Below, in pieces: positions 17,447 to 25,521 of a DNA stretch of 64,000 nt. The notes below the pieces were generated by a model. That model was not told where the DNA came from. It searched no databases and saw nothing but the letters and a program-made list of their open reading frames with translations. A program made the position numbers and the translations under genes. Location: the NCBI GenBank assembly GCA_019359355.1, contig JAHHHM010000016.1:62001-126000 (forward strand), in the 5' to 3' direction. The number at the start of each line of letters is the position of its first letter. The stretch's first letter is position 1. The DNA is from Microcoleus vaginatus WJT46-NPBG5 (lineage in GTDB: Bacteria; Cyanobacteriota; Cyanobacteriia; Cyanobacteriales; Oscillatoriaceae).

Positions 17447-18145
17447 TTAAACTAACTCCTTATCAGACACCTCAGAATCTGCTTCAGATTTAGCCTTAAT
17501 CTCAGCACTATGAGGACTATTTATAATTTCCTTCGCATCCGATCTCTGACAAGCCTTCATCGTCTTAACGTGTTCCATTTCATCATTACGGATAGCTACA
17601 AACACATCATAGAGATTTTCAATTTTTGGCCGGCGCTGTGCCGGCAGATGAGACGTTTGAAACTCATCAAACATATACAGATCGCCATCTTGGTAATAAG
17701 TGATTGCCACTGCCGGTGCCGGCTGGCTTTTAAGTTCCGCCTCACACTCGTTTAAAAACTTATCATAGGTGTCGTGGGCTTTTCCTTCGACTAACTCGTT
17801 AAAATAGTAAGCAGATCTGGGTGAAATCATATATACAAAAACAAGAACCCAGTAGTAAAATAGAACACCTATTCGAGCGATATAACGGTCAATTACACGC
17901 TCATTCCCCCCCAGCGCTTCCAGAATTCGCAGGTGGTGCAATTCATTCCAGGTTTCAGCGAAGTGAATTTTCAGCCAATCAGATTTATCCCACAAACCGA
18001 AGCTTTCATAAAGGTGAAGCACTGACAGATAAGCAAAGTAAGGAACACGCGCGATCGTCTCCAACACAAAGCACCGGGCGTAAAAACGTTTTCCGTAAAA
18101 TGTGCCCAAAGTAATTTCTAAGATACTAACTAATAAGCGAATCAT
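17447..18145 (-). CDS. aox: Alternative oxidase, plastid-terminal-oxidase (PTOX) type
   Basis: 232 residues; the ATG has AGGAG upstream on the minus strand. A di-iron quinol oxidase passing electrons from plastoquinol/ubiquinol to oxygen without proton pumping. All ligand motifs are visible: Glu29 in LETIARVP, Glu68 and His71 in WNELHHL, Glu120 in FNELVEG, Glu189 and His192 in NDEMEHV. The segment PYFAYLSVLHLYESFG is typical of the family, and the hydrophobic stretch at ~93-108 is the interfacial membrane part. The last ~30 residues are a charged tail. In cyanobacteria such enzymes act as safety valves when the electron-transport chain is over-reduced. It converges on the Mn-catalase/small-protein cluster, fitting an oxidative-stress island. 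Confidence 0.93.
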   Translation of the reverse strand: MIRLLVSILEITLGTFYGKRFYARCFVLETIARVPYFAYLSVLHLYESFGLWDKSDWLKIHFAETWNELHHLRILEALGGNERVIDRYIARIGVLFYYWVLVFVYMISPRSAYYFNELVEGKAHDTYDKFLNECEAELKSQPAPAVAITYYQDGDLYMFDEFQTSHLPAQRRPKIENLYDVFVAIRNDEMEHVKTMKACQRSDAKEIINSPHSAEIKAKSEADSEVSDKELV

Positions 18146-19033
18146 TCTTCTCTCCTATCCTTGGCTTTTAAATTCAGAAATATATTCATTCTTCGTAAAA
18201 GACTAAAAGTTTTCAGACTCTCAGCTATAAAAATATTGTTTGATTTTAATAGGCTTTAAATTAATAAATATAAATTTTTACTGAAATGAGTTAGAGTTTT
18301 CATTTGTAAAATATTTTATAATTCAAAAACTTTTTTTTTACCTGAAACTTTGGCCTTATCTTTGTTTGTACCCTCATAAGCCGTTTTTTTACTGGGATTA
18401 TTTTTACAAAAATTGACACCAAAAAGAGATTGTTTTGACCGTTCTTTTTATTAGAAATCTTTCACATAAAGATAATTTTTTTGCTAAAACTACTTAATCT
18501 TTTCTGCATAACTTTGTTTCACGGAGTTAATGCCTAATTATCCTATCAAAATACAATCCCTTAGTATCCGAAGCTTCAATAAAGCCAGCGTGAAACAGCC
18601 AAGGCTTGGCAAGTCATGTTTGCTTTTGCATTTAATGGTTAGTTATATCCAAAATAACAACTTTATCTTGTTTCTTACTTATATCTATAGAAAGAGTTTC
18701 TGTGAATTTAGAAAGTAATCGCGAATACAAAATAACTCCGTTCAATTTGATTAAAGTGTTTGAAAATCTGAGACAGAGAAAAATTTCCTCTATCTCTAAG
18801 ATTAAATTAATTTAATCGGGAATTATCTTTTTTGCCTCAACCGGCAGCGGAGTGGAAACCGTATTTCAAGGCGAAACGAGCCTTCAGGCGTCTGTCAGCC
18901 AAGCCGGCATATTTTCAATATTAGAGAGACTGCCGGCTGGCCTTTGAAGTGAGACAGAGCCGGCAATCTATTAAAATCTTAATAAAAAAATCAGAATTCA
19001 GAACCTTGTCAACCTTCTGAATTCTGATTTTTG
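18146..19033. other. Long AT-rich intergenic region with a GC-richer block and a strong terminator
   Basis: 18146-18835 is very AT-rich, with no convincing gene (a 62-codon frame at 18530-18718 lacks a ribosome binding site and has unusual composition). A perfect 18-base palindrome GATTAAATTAATTTAATC is at 18800-18817. From ~18836 to 18975 the composition changes abruptly to GC-richer sequence with several RCCGGY sites and a small hairpin AAGGC...GCCTT. The block ends in the bidirectional terminator 18986-19032. This arrangement could be an independently transcribed + strand small RNA. Confidence 0.4.
18986..19032. terminator. Bidirectional terminator, perfect 18-bp stem
   Basis: AAAAATCAGAATTCAGAA (18986-19003) is the exact complement of TTCTGAATTCTGATTTTT (19015-19032), with an 11-base loop. 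A-run and T-run flank it, so it can work in both directions. It begins 1 base past the stop of the minus-strand gene that ends at 19034. Confidence 0.85.
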
Positions 19034-19498
19034 TCACAGTACCTTGTGCGTGTACTCGTGTTGCTTCACATTGTCTTCTGTTTTAATAATCCGCTGGGAA
19101 TTTAGCACCCGCTTGCGTTCCAAGGAATAATTAAAGTCATCGCGCACAGTTCCCAAAGGAAGGTGTGATTGAGCGATGGTACGGCTTTTGTAGGTGCGAG
19201 TTGCCGCAATCGTCCGGAAGGAAAACTCATCGCAGAATTGAGCCTCTGCAGGAAACTGTGCCGGTTTTTGAGGGGTTTCACCATCTAACACAGTGCCAAC
19301 GGTTGTGCTTAAAGCCATTTGGTAAGAAGTGGGAATTCCTTTGAGAATTGCTTCTAAAGCTGCCGAAGGGATAGGCTCAATAATTTTAACTTCATGGACT
19401 TCGCCATCTTCTTTGATAAAGCAAGTGGCTAAGCCTACTACCAGGTAGTCTTCGGTAGACACATCAGGTGCGTTGGGATAGGAAGTGGCAGTTGCCAT
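19034..19498 (-). CDS. Conserved cyanobacterial-type protein of unknown function
   Basis: 154 residues. N-terminal half: NAPDVSTEDYLVVGLATCFI, VKIIEPIPSAALEAILKGIP, with a predicted alpha/beta pattern. C-terminal half: basic and polar (RTIAATRTYKSRTIAQSHLP, LERKRVLNSQRIIKTEDNV), ending KQHEYTHKVL. No signal peptide or membrane segment. I recognise the general look of a conserved cyanobacterial hypothetical but know no function. It appears monocistronic: an excellent terminator directly follows its stop, and the next minus-strand gene upstream starts ~460 bases away. Confidence 0.75.
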   Translation of the reverse strand: MATATSYPNAPDVSTEDYLVVGLATCFIKEDGEVHEVKIIEPIPSAALEAILKGIPTSYQMALSTTVGTVLDGETPQKPAQFPAEAQFCDEFSFRTIAATRTYKSRTIAQSHLPLGTVRDDFNYSLERKRVLNSQRIIKTEDNVKQHEYTHKVL

Positions 19499-19718
19499 CG
19501 CAATATTTCAGCCAAGTAATGAACGACTTCGCCAATCCTACCACTGTTTGAATGTTTAAAAAGGCACTGAAACAACAGCCTTTCTCTATTATTATATACT
19601 CTGTATAAGCCATTTACCCTCAAAAACGCGCGTGGGGCTAGGGCCGTTCACAGGCACAAAACGCCGAGAAACCGCTTTCCCAGCGCCTTATAGAAATCGT
19701 AAAAGTGAAGCTTTTGCG

Positions 19719-19958
19719 CTAAGTGTTTGCGAAAAGAAAACTTTGTGAGAGTTTGCGGGATTCCTCTAAAAAGAGCGAGACTCTCCCCCGACTTTCGCGT
19801 TGAATGTAACCGGCCTTGACAGCGTCACAAAGGTTAGCGAGTGCGTCTAAATCGTCTAAGCGATAGCCCTTGAGGGCTAAAACTTGGCGGATAAGACCTT
19901 CCGATTCGACGCTGAGGCAACCTGTTTGAAATGCGGATTCTACAAGGGTGCGAATCAT
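19719..19958 (-). CDS. Small helical protein of unknown function (79 residues)
   Basis: Sequence: MIRTLVESAFQTGCLSVESE, then GLIRQVLALKGYRLDDLDAL, ANLCDAVKAGYIQRESRG and a short basic end. Entirely helical by eye with no membrane segment. The pattern of a small helical bundle with acidic patches fits a conserved cyanobacterial small protein; I cannot name a family or function. It is separated by ~220 bases from the gene at 19034-19498, so co-transcription is uncertain. Confidence 0.6.
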   Translation of the reverse strand: MIRTLVESAFQTGCLSVESEGLIRQVLALKGYRLDDLDALANLCDAVKAGYIQRESRGRVSLFLEESRKLSQSFLFANT

Positions 19959-20396
19959 AGCAGTATGTGCATCCTGAGTCTGTGAATTCCTTAGCCTTAA
20001 ATAAATATCCTGGATTTTAGCGAGAGATCAGTTGATAGCGATCCCCGATAGCTGTGATTATGAAGCTTGTGTCAAAGTGACTGAAGTCACTGACAATTTG
20101 TATCACTATTTGGAGGTTAGGAACGAAGCTTGTAGGGGGGCAGGGTTCTGTAAATGCCTTCGCCGGCAAGAACGGGGGAGTTGAGCGAGCAACATGGGAA
20201 CGTAGTAGTCTGTGGAGATCGATACACTTTCTCGCAGCTAGGTTAATCAAACCTACCCGTAGAATCACAGGTGCCGGTGTAAACTACGATTGAACTGCCA
20301 TTAAACAAGTGCCTCCGATTGCAGGAGAATACTTGAGTTGACTTTCAATAGGGTGCTAGTTTTAAGCAGCGTAGCGTGTGTTGAGGATTGAACAGG
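19959..20396. other. Intergenic region, 438 bases, divergent promoters
   Basis: Lies between a minus-strand gene and the CapA-type gene, so it should carry both promoters. A hairpin is visible at 20070-20095: TGTCA and GTGAC pair with GTCAC and TGACA, with a two-base bulge. No coding sequence was recognised. Confidence 0.45.
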
Positions 20397-22409
20397 ATGA
20401 CGAGTCTAGACAGTGTGTGGCAACCGTCTGTAATCGATTTAGCGCGGGCAGGTAATTTTCGGGCGCTGACGTATTGGATAAACACGTACTTGTTGCCTCA
20501 AGGCATTCACGCCCGTGTAGAAAACGCTCAGGCCGGCTGTCTACAAATCTTTGTAGAGTTCCGACAAGCAGTGGACAAGCAGCGGACTGTCCAATCAATC
20601 TGTCACCAAATTTGGAAACTGAACTCAGACGAAATTGATGGCGTGCGGATTGTGGCGCGTTGTGCCGGCCAACCCGATATCGTATGGAAACAATCAGTCC
20701 GCATCGTCACCCCAGCTAACCAGCAGAGGCGCGTACAAGGGGTGCCCAGAAGGCATTCGATTGGCTGGCAGCCGGGTGAGAAAATTAATTTTAAGGTGCT
20801 GCGTGCCATGCTAGTGGTGGGCACAGCAGTTGCTTCTTTTACCTTTGGCTGCTGGTTTGGTTACCGCGCCATTCTAAATAATAAAATTGCTACTACTCCT
20901 ATCCCGACTGAGGCGGTGACGCTGACCCAACAAACTCGCCCTAAAGAGGTGCGGGCGGCTTTAGAAACTATCCCTGTGAAATATCACAATCAGGTAACTG
21001 ATCCGACTGATCCGATTGTGACGCTGATGTTTGCCGGCGATGTCACTCTGTCAGATTCCTTTGCAGATGTCGCCGGCAAGGATTACAAATGGGCCTTCGC
21101 TCAAATGGATTTATACCGGCAAGTTGATGTGGCGATGGTCAATCTGGAAAATCCGCTGACGCGATCCGAGACGATTAGACCCGGTAAACAATTTAATTTT
21201 AAAGCCGATCCCGAATCTGTCCAAGTCCTGACAGAGGGGGGTGTGGATATTGTAAATCTCGCCAATAACCACACGATGGATTATGAGGCACCGGGACTCG
21301 AGGAAACGCTGCAAACTTTAGATGGGGCGGGAATTCGCTATGTGGGTGCCGGCAGAGATATCAAAGAAGCACGACGCCCAGAAATTATCGAAGTCAAAGG
21401 TCAGCGCATTGCCTATCTGGGTTACTACGATCCAGAATCTCATGCTGCCGCCGATCAAGTAGCCGGCACCAACCCTCTACTCGAAGCTCAAATCGCTGAA
21501 GATATCAGTGCGATCCGGAACCAGGTAGACTGGATCATCGTGAACTACCATTGGGGTGCAGAACTGGCCGATTATCCGGCTGATTGGCAGCGGGAATTGG
21601 CTCATTTCACAATCGATCAGGGGGCCGATGTGGTAGTTGGCCATCATCCCCACGTTTTACAGGGTGCAGAGATTTATAAAGGCCGGCCTATTGCCTACTC
21701 GTTAGGAAATTTTATCTTCGGGGGGAATTCTCGCAGCGATTACGATACAGCCGTGCTGAAAGTATCGCTGAAAGGGCAAAAAATGAAGGTAGAGTTTCTG
21801 CCGGTGGAAGTGAGGCAGTATCAGCCAACCGTTGTTAAGGATGAGCGAGGCGACGAGATTCTCAACTATATTGAGGAAATTTCTCATATTTTCGAGCGGC
21901 CAATGACATCACCGATGATCTTGAACACTCGGCGAACCGAATCGATTGCCGCAGCCGAGGGTGCAAATTCTGCGCCGGCATTACAAAATGCCCAATTTAC
22001 AACAGGGAACACAAATTCTGCGCCGGCACTTGTAAAAGCACCCAATCCTTCCCCAGCGCCGGCACAGAAATCGAATTCTTCAATTCAAGTGCCGGTGTTT
22101 CCCGCTGATATCATTCTGCGAAACTATGCCGAAAAGCTTCAAGTTCCTCATTTTGAGGAACCGCTAGAGGCTTCTCCTGAAACGGAACCGGCTGCTGAGG
22201 ATGAGTTTATTAACACTCAGCCGTTTATCACAGAACCGTTCGTTCCCAACCTACCCTCACCGCCATCGGAAAATCAACAAAGTCAACTGCCCGCAATTCC
22301 CCCGCCTTCTTTTAATCTGTCAAATTGGAAGCAGAAACAAGCGGAAACTCTCACTCTAGCAGCCGAGCAAATGCGTCGCAAGACGATTCAACTGCCGGTG
22401 TTCGCCTAA
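20397..22409 (+). CDS. CapA/PgsA-family metallophosphatase-like membrane protein
   Basis: 670 residues from ATG 20397 (GAGG 10 bases upstream; a TTG at 20388 is too close to that site). Residues ~1-110 form a cyanobacterial-type soluble N-terminal domain. One membrane helix follows at ~134-160 (MLVVGTAVASFTFGCWFGYR). The CapA domain (~208-480) shows metal-site signatures FAGDVTLSD, NLENPLT, NLANNHTMDY, NYHWGAELADYP, VVGHHPHVLQG and YSLGNFIFGG. CapA/PgsA proteins take part in poly-gamma-glutamate or capsule synthesis and belong to the calcineurin-like phosphoesterase fold. The last ~190 residues are Pro/Ala-rich and low-complexity with repeated NSAPAL units. No capB/capC-type partner is nearby, so a polyglutamate role is not established. 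Confidence 0.9.
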   Translation: MTSLDSVWQPSVIDLARAGNFRALTYWINTYLLPQGIHARVENAQAGCLQIFVEFRQAVDKQRTVQSICHQIWKLNSDEIDGVRIVARCAGQPDIVWKQSVRIVTPANQQRRVQGVPRRHSIGWQPGEKINFKVLRAMLVVGTAVASFTFGCWFGYRAILNNKIATTPIPTEAVTLTQQTRPKEVRAALETIPVKYHNQVTDPTDPIVTLMFAGDVTLSDSFADVAGKDYKWAFAQMDLYRQVDVAMVNLENPLTRSETIRPGKQFNFKADPESVQVLTEGGVDIVNLANNHTMDYEAPGLEETLQTLDGAGIRYVGAGRDIKEARRPEIIEVKGQRIAYLGYYDPESHAAADQVAGTNPLLEAQIAEDISAIRNQVDWIIVNYHWGAELADYPADWQRELAHFTIDQGADVVVGHHPHVLQGAEIYKGRPIAYSLGNFIFGGNSRSDYDTAVLKVSLKGQKMKVEFLPVEVRQYQPTVVKDERGDEILNYIEEISHIFERPMTSPMILNTRRTESIAAAEGANSAPALQNAQFTTGNTNSAPALVKAPNPSPAPAQKSNSSIQVPVFPADIILRNYAEKLQVPHFEEPLEASPETEPAAEDEFINTQPFITEPFVPNLPSPPSENQQSQLPAIPPPSFNLSNWKQKQAETLTLAAEQMRRKTIQLPVFA

Positions 22410-22512
22410 GCGGGATATATCGCCTCGCAGTCAGTTTTTAAATGTTAGTCGCTACTGATATTTGACCACTGACTTGGATCGACTGACAACTGATAACTAA
22501 CAAATAACCACT

Positions 22513-23388
22513 GTGTTTGCGATCGCCGTCAAAAAGCAGCAGTATAAAACCTACATTCTCACTGACCAAGCCGCAGAATCTCGGCTAGAGGTCGTTCCAG
22601 AACGGGGTGGCATTATCACCGGCTGGCGGGTAAAAGGCCAAGAAATCCTTTACTTAGATACCGCCCGGTTTGCCAACCCTGACTTGAGTGTGCGAGGTGG
22701 AATTCCGATTTTATTTCCGATCTGTGGCAACTTGCCAGACAACACCTACACTCACAACGACCAGCCATACACCCTCAAACAGCATGGGTTTGCCCGCGAT
22801 CTGCCCTGGGAAGTGCGAGAGCAAATTACTGAAGATCGAGCCGCTATGACGCTGGTTTTGACCAGTAATGACCAAACACGCGCTGTTTACCCGTTTGACT
22901 TTGAACTGGCTTTTACTTACCAGATCAAAGGCAACGCCTTGGAAATTTTTCAGCGCTATACCAATCGCTCAACTGAGCCGATGCCTTTTTCCACCGGCTT
23001 GCATCCCTACTTTTTGGCGCTTGACAAAACTCAGTTGCGTTTCAATATTCCCGCTGTTCAATACCAAGATCAAAGAGCACAGACGAAACATCCGTTCATC
23101 GGCACCTTTGACTTTGAGCAAGATGAAATTGATGTGGCGTTTAACCAGTTAACGGGCTTAGCCACAAGCGTCACCGATGCCAGCCGGCAGATGCGGATCA
23201 CCCTCAGCTACAACAGCACCTATTCCACGGTGGTTTTCTGGACGGTAAAGGGTAAAGATTTTTACTGTGTTGAACCTTGGAGTGCCCCCCGCAATGCCCT
23301 CAACGTCGGTAAGCCCCTGATTCGCTTACAGCCCGGAGCCAGTTGCGAGACCCTTGTTCGGATGACGGTGACTTTTTTAGAAAATTAA
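22513..23388 (+). CDS. Aldose 1-epimerase-family protein (hexose mutarotase-like)
   Basis: 291 residues from GTG 22513; no ATG gives a complete N-terminus. Galactose-mutarotase-like beta-sandwich: VVPERGGIITGWRVKGQEIL, RGGIPILFPICGNLPDN, KQHGFARDLPWEV (catalytic-type His), STGLHPYFLA (second His) and near the end FYCVEPWSAPRNAL (Glu). This set matches the D-hexose-6-phosphate/YeaD-like and aldose-epimerase families, which interconvert sugar anomers. Cytoplasmic with no signal. It lies 103 bases after the CapA gene, so the two may share a transcript, and the tRNA-Lys follows 60 bases later with its own promoter-like sequence. Confidence 0.88.
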   Translation: MFAIAVKKQQYKTYILTDQAAESRLEVVPERGGIITGWRVKGQEILYLDTARFANPDLSVRGGIPILFPICGNLPDNTYTHNDQPYTLKQHGFARDLPWEVREQITEDRAAMTLVLTSNDQTRAVYPFDFELAFTYQIKGNALEIFQRYTNRSTEPMPFSTGLHPYFLALDKTQLRFNIPAVQYQDQRAQTKHPFIGTFDFEQDEIDVAFNQLTGLATSVTDASRQMRITLSYNSTYSTVVFWTVKGKDFYCVEPWSAPRNALNVGKPLIRLQPGASCETLVRMTVTFLEN

Positions 23389-23389
23389 C

Positions 23390-23418
23390 TTGGCTTTTAG
23401 AAAAACCCATGCTAATCT
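23390..23418 (+). promoter_or_regulatory. Possible sigma-70-type promoter for tRNA-Lys
   Basis: TTGGCT (23390-23395), 17 bases, TAATCT (23413-23418), about 30 bases before the tRNA. The spacing is right but the -10 match is only partial. Confidence 0.35.
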
Positions 23419-23448
23419 AGTAAAGGTGTTTCAGAGAACACACTTACT

Positions 23449-23520
23449 GGGTCGCTAACTCAACGGTAGAGTACTCGGCTTTTAACCGAATAGTTCCGGG
23501 TTCGAATCCCGGGCGACCCA
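23449..23520 (+). tRNA. trnK-UUU: tRNA-Lys (UUU)
   Basis: 72-nt cloverleaf. Acceptor stem GGGTCGC/GCGACCC with discriminator A; D arm with ACTC/GAGT; anticodon stem CTCGG/CCGAA with loop CTTTTAA giving anticodon TTT at 23481-23483; T arm CCGGG TTCGAAT CCCGG. The 3' CCA is not encoded, so CCA-adding enzyme is needed. Confidence 0.97.
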
Positions 23521-23587
23521 TATAAATTTAAAAGTAAAAATAAAGTGCGTTGTCTGGTATTTCCAACTTCCACTTTTTCAGCAAAGG

Positions 23588-23623
23588 AGGGATGCCTAGT
23601 AAGCCGGCACGCCCTGTTTTTTT
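23588..23623 (+). terminator. Rho-independent-type terminator after tRNA-Lys
   Basis: AGGG and TGCC pair with GGCA and CCCT around a small internal bulge, followed after one G by seven T residues (23617-23623). Confidence 0.6.
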
Positions 23624-23699
23624 GTCTAAATTAAGGGGAAAAGAGGGGGATTTTGAGGTGATCCCCTAAAAGCACGAAAGAGAAGCGGTGGTTCATTTC

Positions 23700-24704
23700 C
23701 TACTTCTGCGCCTGGGAGGGAAATTCATATTTTTTTCGTTCCCGCCAATACATCGCCTCTAACTTATCTAAAGGGTGTTCGGGTTGTCCATAACCGGCAC
23801 CTTCAACATGAACCCAAATGGGTGAGACTTTTCGTAAAGCAGCCTTAATGTTGCCGGCTTCAATATCTTCCAAAGCGCCTTGTTCTCGAATTAATTCAAT
23901 CGCCGCCAAATCTTGCGATCGGGGGCCAAAATCTGGCAGTCCCAGTTTTCGTTTGAGCCGGTCAAATGTTGGCTTTAAAAATTGATATCTCCCCGCCGCA
24001 CTTGAGCAAATGCGCCGCCCGTTAGAGTAGGCGCAGTGCACTTCATCGGGATGAGTGTGGAAACTATCAAATTTAGCGCCGGTGAATTGAGTGCGGTAGC
24101 CATCTGATCCCGCCGTTCCTTCTGCCGCAGCGATCAAATCGAGAAAAGCTTTCGTGTTAGGACTTTTAAGGGGCGTTGCGGTTTTGGCGTATAAATCACT
24201 CAACTGTCCCGACACTTTGGGTTCATCCCACTCCCGCGCCGTGAGACTCAATGCCGGTGGGGTAGATTGTACGCTGTTAAGAAATCCTGGGACTATCAGC
24301 GCCAAACAACAAACACCCAACCCCAAACCGAACCCCAACTTCCGAGCAGGTTTCTTACGACGAGAACGCCTTTTGAGCTTAATTTTTGGCCACCGTTCTG
24401 GGGGGATGTTCACCGACAGCACACCGAGTTCATATCCCAAGGTGAACAAGGACTTAATCCCCAACAACATCTGTGCAACTTTTTGGGGGGAAACGCCTTC
24501 AGACGCTTTAGCGGTTCCAAACGCCCGGATATCGGCTGTTGTGACTTGGGCGAAGGGTTTGCCGGCAAAAGCTTGGAACTGTTTGGCCAAGCGCCAGGAA
24601 GACCGCCGTCGGCGGGGAGATTGGCACCCCACCCACTGTTGAATCAACTCAGTGTCAGAACTACTGACGTTCCAGTGTCTGAATGGTTGTCGATCTGTGT
24701 ACAT
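23700..24704 (-). CDS. Membrane muramidase (phage-lysozyme-like) fused to an integrase-type SAM-like DNA-binding domain
   Basis: 334 residues. Residues ~15-105 look like the N-terminal core-binding domain of tyrosine recombinases: SSWRLAKQFQAFAGKPFAQV, TTADIRAFGTA, VSPQKVAQMLLGIKSLFTLG, YELGVLSVNI. The catalytic recombinase domain is absent. A very basic linker (KIKLKRRSRRKKPARK) leads to one membrane helix (~122-142, LGFGLGLGVCCLALIVPGFL). Residues ~185-325 are a glycoside hydrolase of the GH24/GH104 phage-muramidase type: FLDLIAAAEGT with probable catalytic Glu195, DGYRTQFTG, then SSAAGRYQFLKPTFDRL. The positive-inside rule puts the integrase-like part in the cytoplasm and the muramidase in the periplasm. 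The combination is odd, and its role (cell-wall remodelling linked to DNA?) is unknown. A structured leader lies upstream at 24744-24845. Confidence 0.85.
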   Translation of the reverse strand: MYTDRQPFRHWNVSSSDTELIQQWVGCQSPRRRRSSWRLAKQFQAFAGKPFAQVTTADIRAFGTAKASEGVSPQKVAQMLLGIKSLFTLGYELGVLSVNIPPERWPKIKLKRRSRRKKPARKLGFGLGLGVCCLALIVPGFLNSVQSTPPALSLTAREWDEPKVSGQLSDLYAKTATPLKSPNTKAFLDLIAAAEGTAGSDGYRTQFTGAKFDSFHTHPDEVHCAYSNGRRICSSAAGRYQFLKPTFDRLKRKLGLPDFGPRSQDLAAIELIREQGALEDIEAGNIKAALRKVSPIWVHVEGAGYGQPEHPLDKLEAMYWRERKKYEFPSQAQK

Positions 24705-24743
24705 CGCTTACCTCTAGATGGCCCCTTTTTCTAGCGCGTTAGC

Positions 24744-24845
24744 GAACCTAAGGCGGCTCTGAATTTTTTTGTGAGCCATTAGATTGGGGTTGCGATTGGG
24801 AGGATTTGCCGGTGCAAAATCCTCTGCAAAAACCCGCCTAGGTTC
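24744..24845 (-). promoter_or_regulatory. Predicted three-way-junction RNA element in the leader of the muramidase gene
   Basis: Closing stem: GAACCTAAGGC (24744-24754) with GCCTAGGTTC (24836-24845), 10 pairs with one bulge. Second stem: GGCTC (24755-24759) with GAGCC (24773-24777). Third stem: GGGTTGC (24787-24793) with GCAAAAACCC (24826-24835), capped by GAGGATTTGC (24800-24809) and GCAAAATCCTC (24814-24824). All three fit together without conflict. On the minus strand the element ends ~40 bases before the ATG, so it could be a cis-regulatory leader. No known riboswitch class is recognised. Confidence 0.5.
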
Positions 24846-25521
24846 TACTTTTCGGCTTCCCCAAGGCGTTTGTCGTGATGCACCCTACTCGCGCCCTTGA
24901 ACCCATGCAACTAGGATTATGTGAGCAATTTTGATTGCATTTGCCTAGAGCTAAGCAATACAAGAGCTTGTTCGATGATGGAACTATTTTGTTGAGTAGA
25001 GCACCCGTTTCGACAACCGCGTTCATCTTGGGGGTTAGACCGGCTAATGATCCCCACGATTTTATCCTTGGATCGTCTTTATTGCATCCGTGGCCGTACC
25101 TGATTGGCCGGCGTTGCCCGATCACCCGTTACTGAGAAGCGATTCTGCATTTGATTTGCATAATTTTATTAGAGTTAAAATTCATGATAAAAGGCAAAAG
25201 CAAACACATTTAAGTTTTACTTTTACCTTTTTATAGTTTCGTTTTGTCTCTTTTCTTGTGAAACCGGCTACTTAGGGCGGCAATTGATGGCATCGGGAAG
25301 TTCGATGTTTAGCAACCAGTTTCGTTACACTTAATCTTGCCTATGCCAGCTTGTTGTTTTGCAGCACTGTTAGCAAGTCGTACTCCAAGTTGCTGATCAC
25401 CGTATTGCCGTTGTGGCCATAAACTTATTCTCTGGGAGAATTACTCAACCACTTTGCCTGATCGCCCGAGTGCAGTTCATCTACCCAAAAGGGTAGGAAT
25501 GGATCAGTCAGAGGGTGAACA
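24846..25521. other. Intergenic region, ~680 bases
   Basis: A 95-codon minus-strand frame (24838-25125) and a 66-codon plus-strand frame (24935-25135) overlap here. Neither has a convincing ribosome binding site or known family. The segment to ~25140 is richer in GC than the AT-rich stretch after it and might be transcribed as part of the muramidase leader. A small hairpin CTACCC-AAAA-GGGTAG is at 25481-25496, just past the stop of the transporter gene. Confidence 0.4.

Noticed and set aside
18530-18718. 62-codon ORF in the AT-rich gap
   Set aside because: No ribosome binding site, and its composition is indistinguishable from the surrounding AT-rich DNA.
24838-25125. 95-codon Cys-containing minus-strand frame
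   Set aside because: No ribosome binding site, no family recognised, an overlapping frame is open on the other strand, and its end overlaps the structured element. Not enough to call a gene.
24838-25140. tmRNA, 6S RNA or RNase P RNA
   Set aside because: None of the hallmark sequences is present: no tRNA-like ends or tag frame for tmRNA, and no conserved RNase P cores. Only local hairpins were found.
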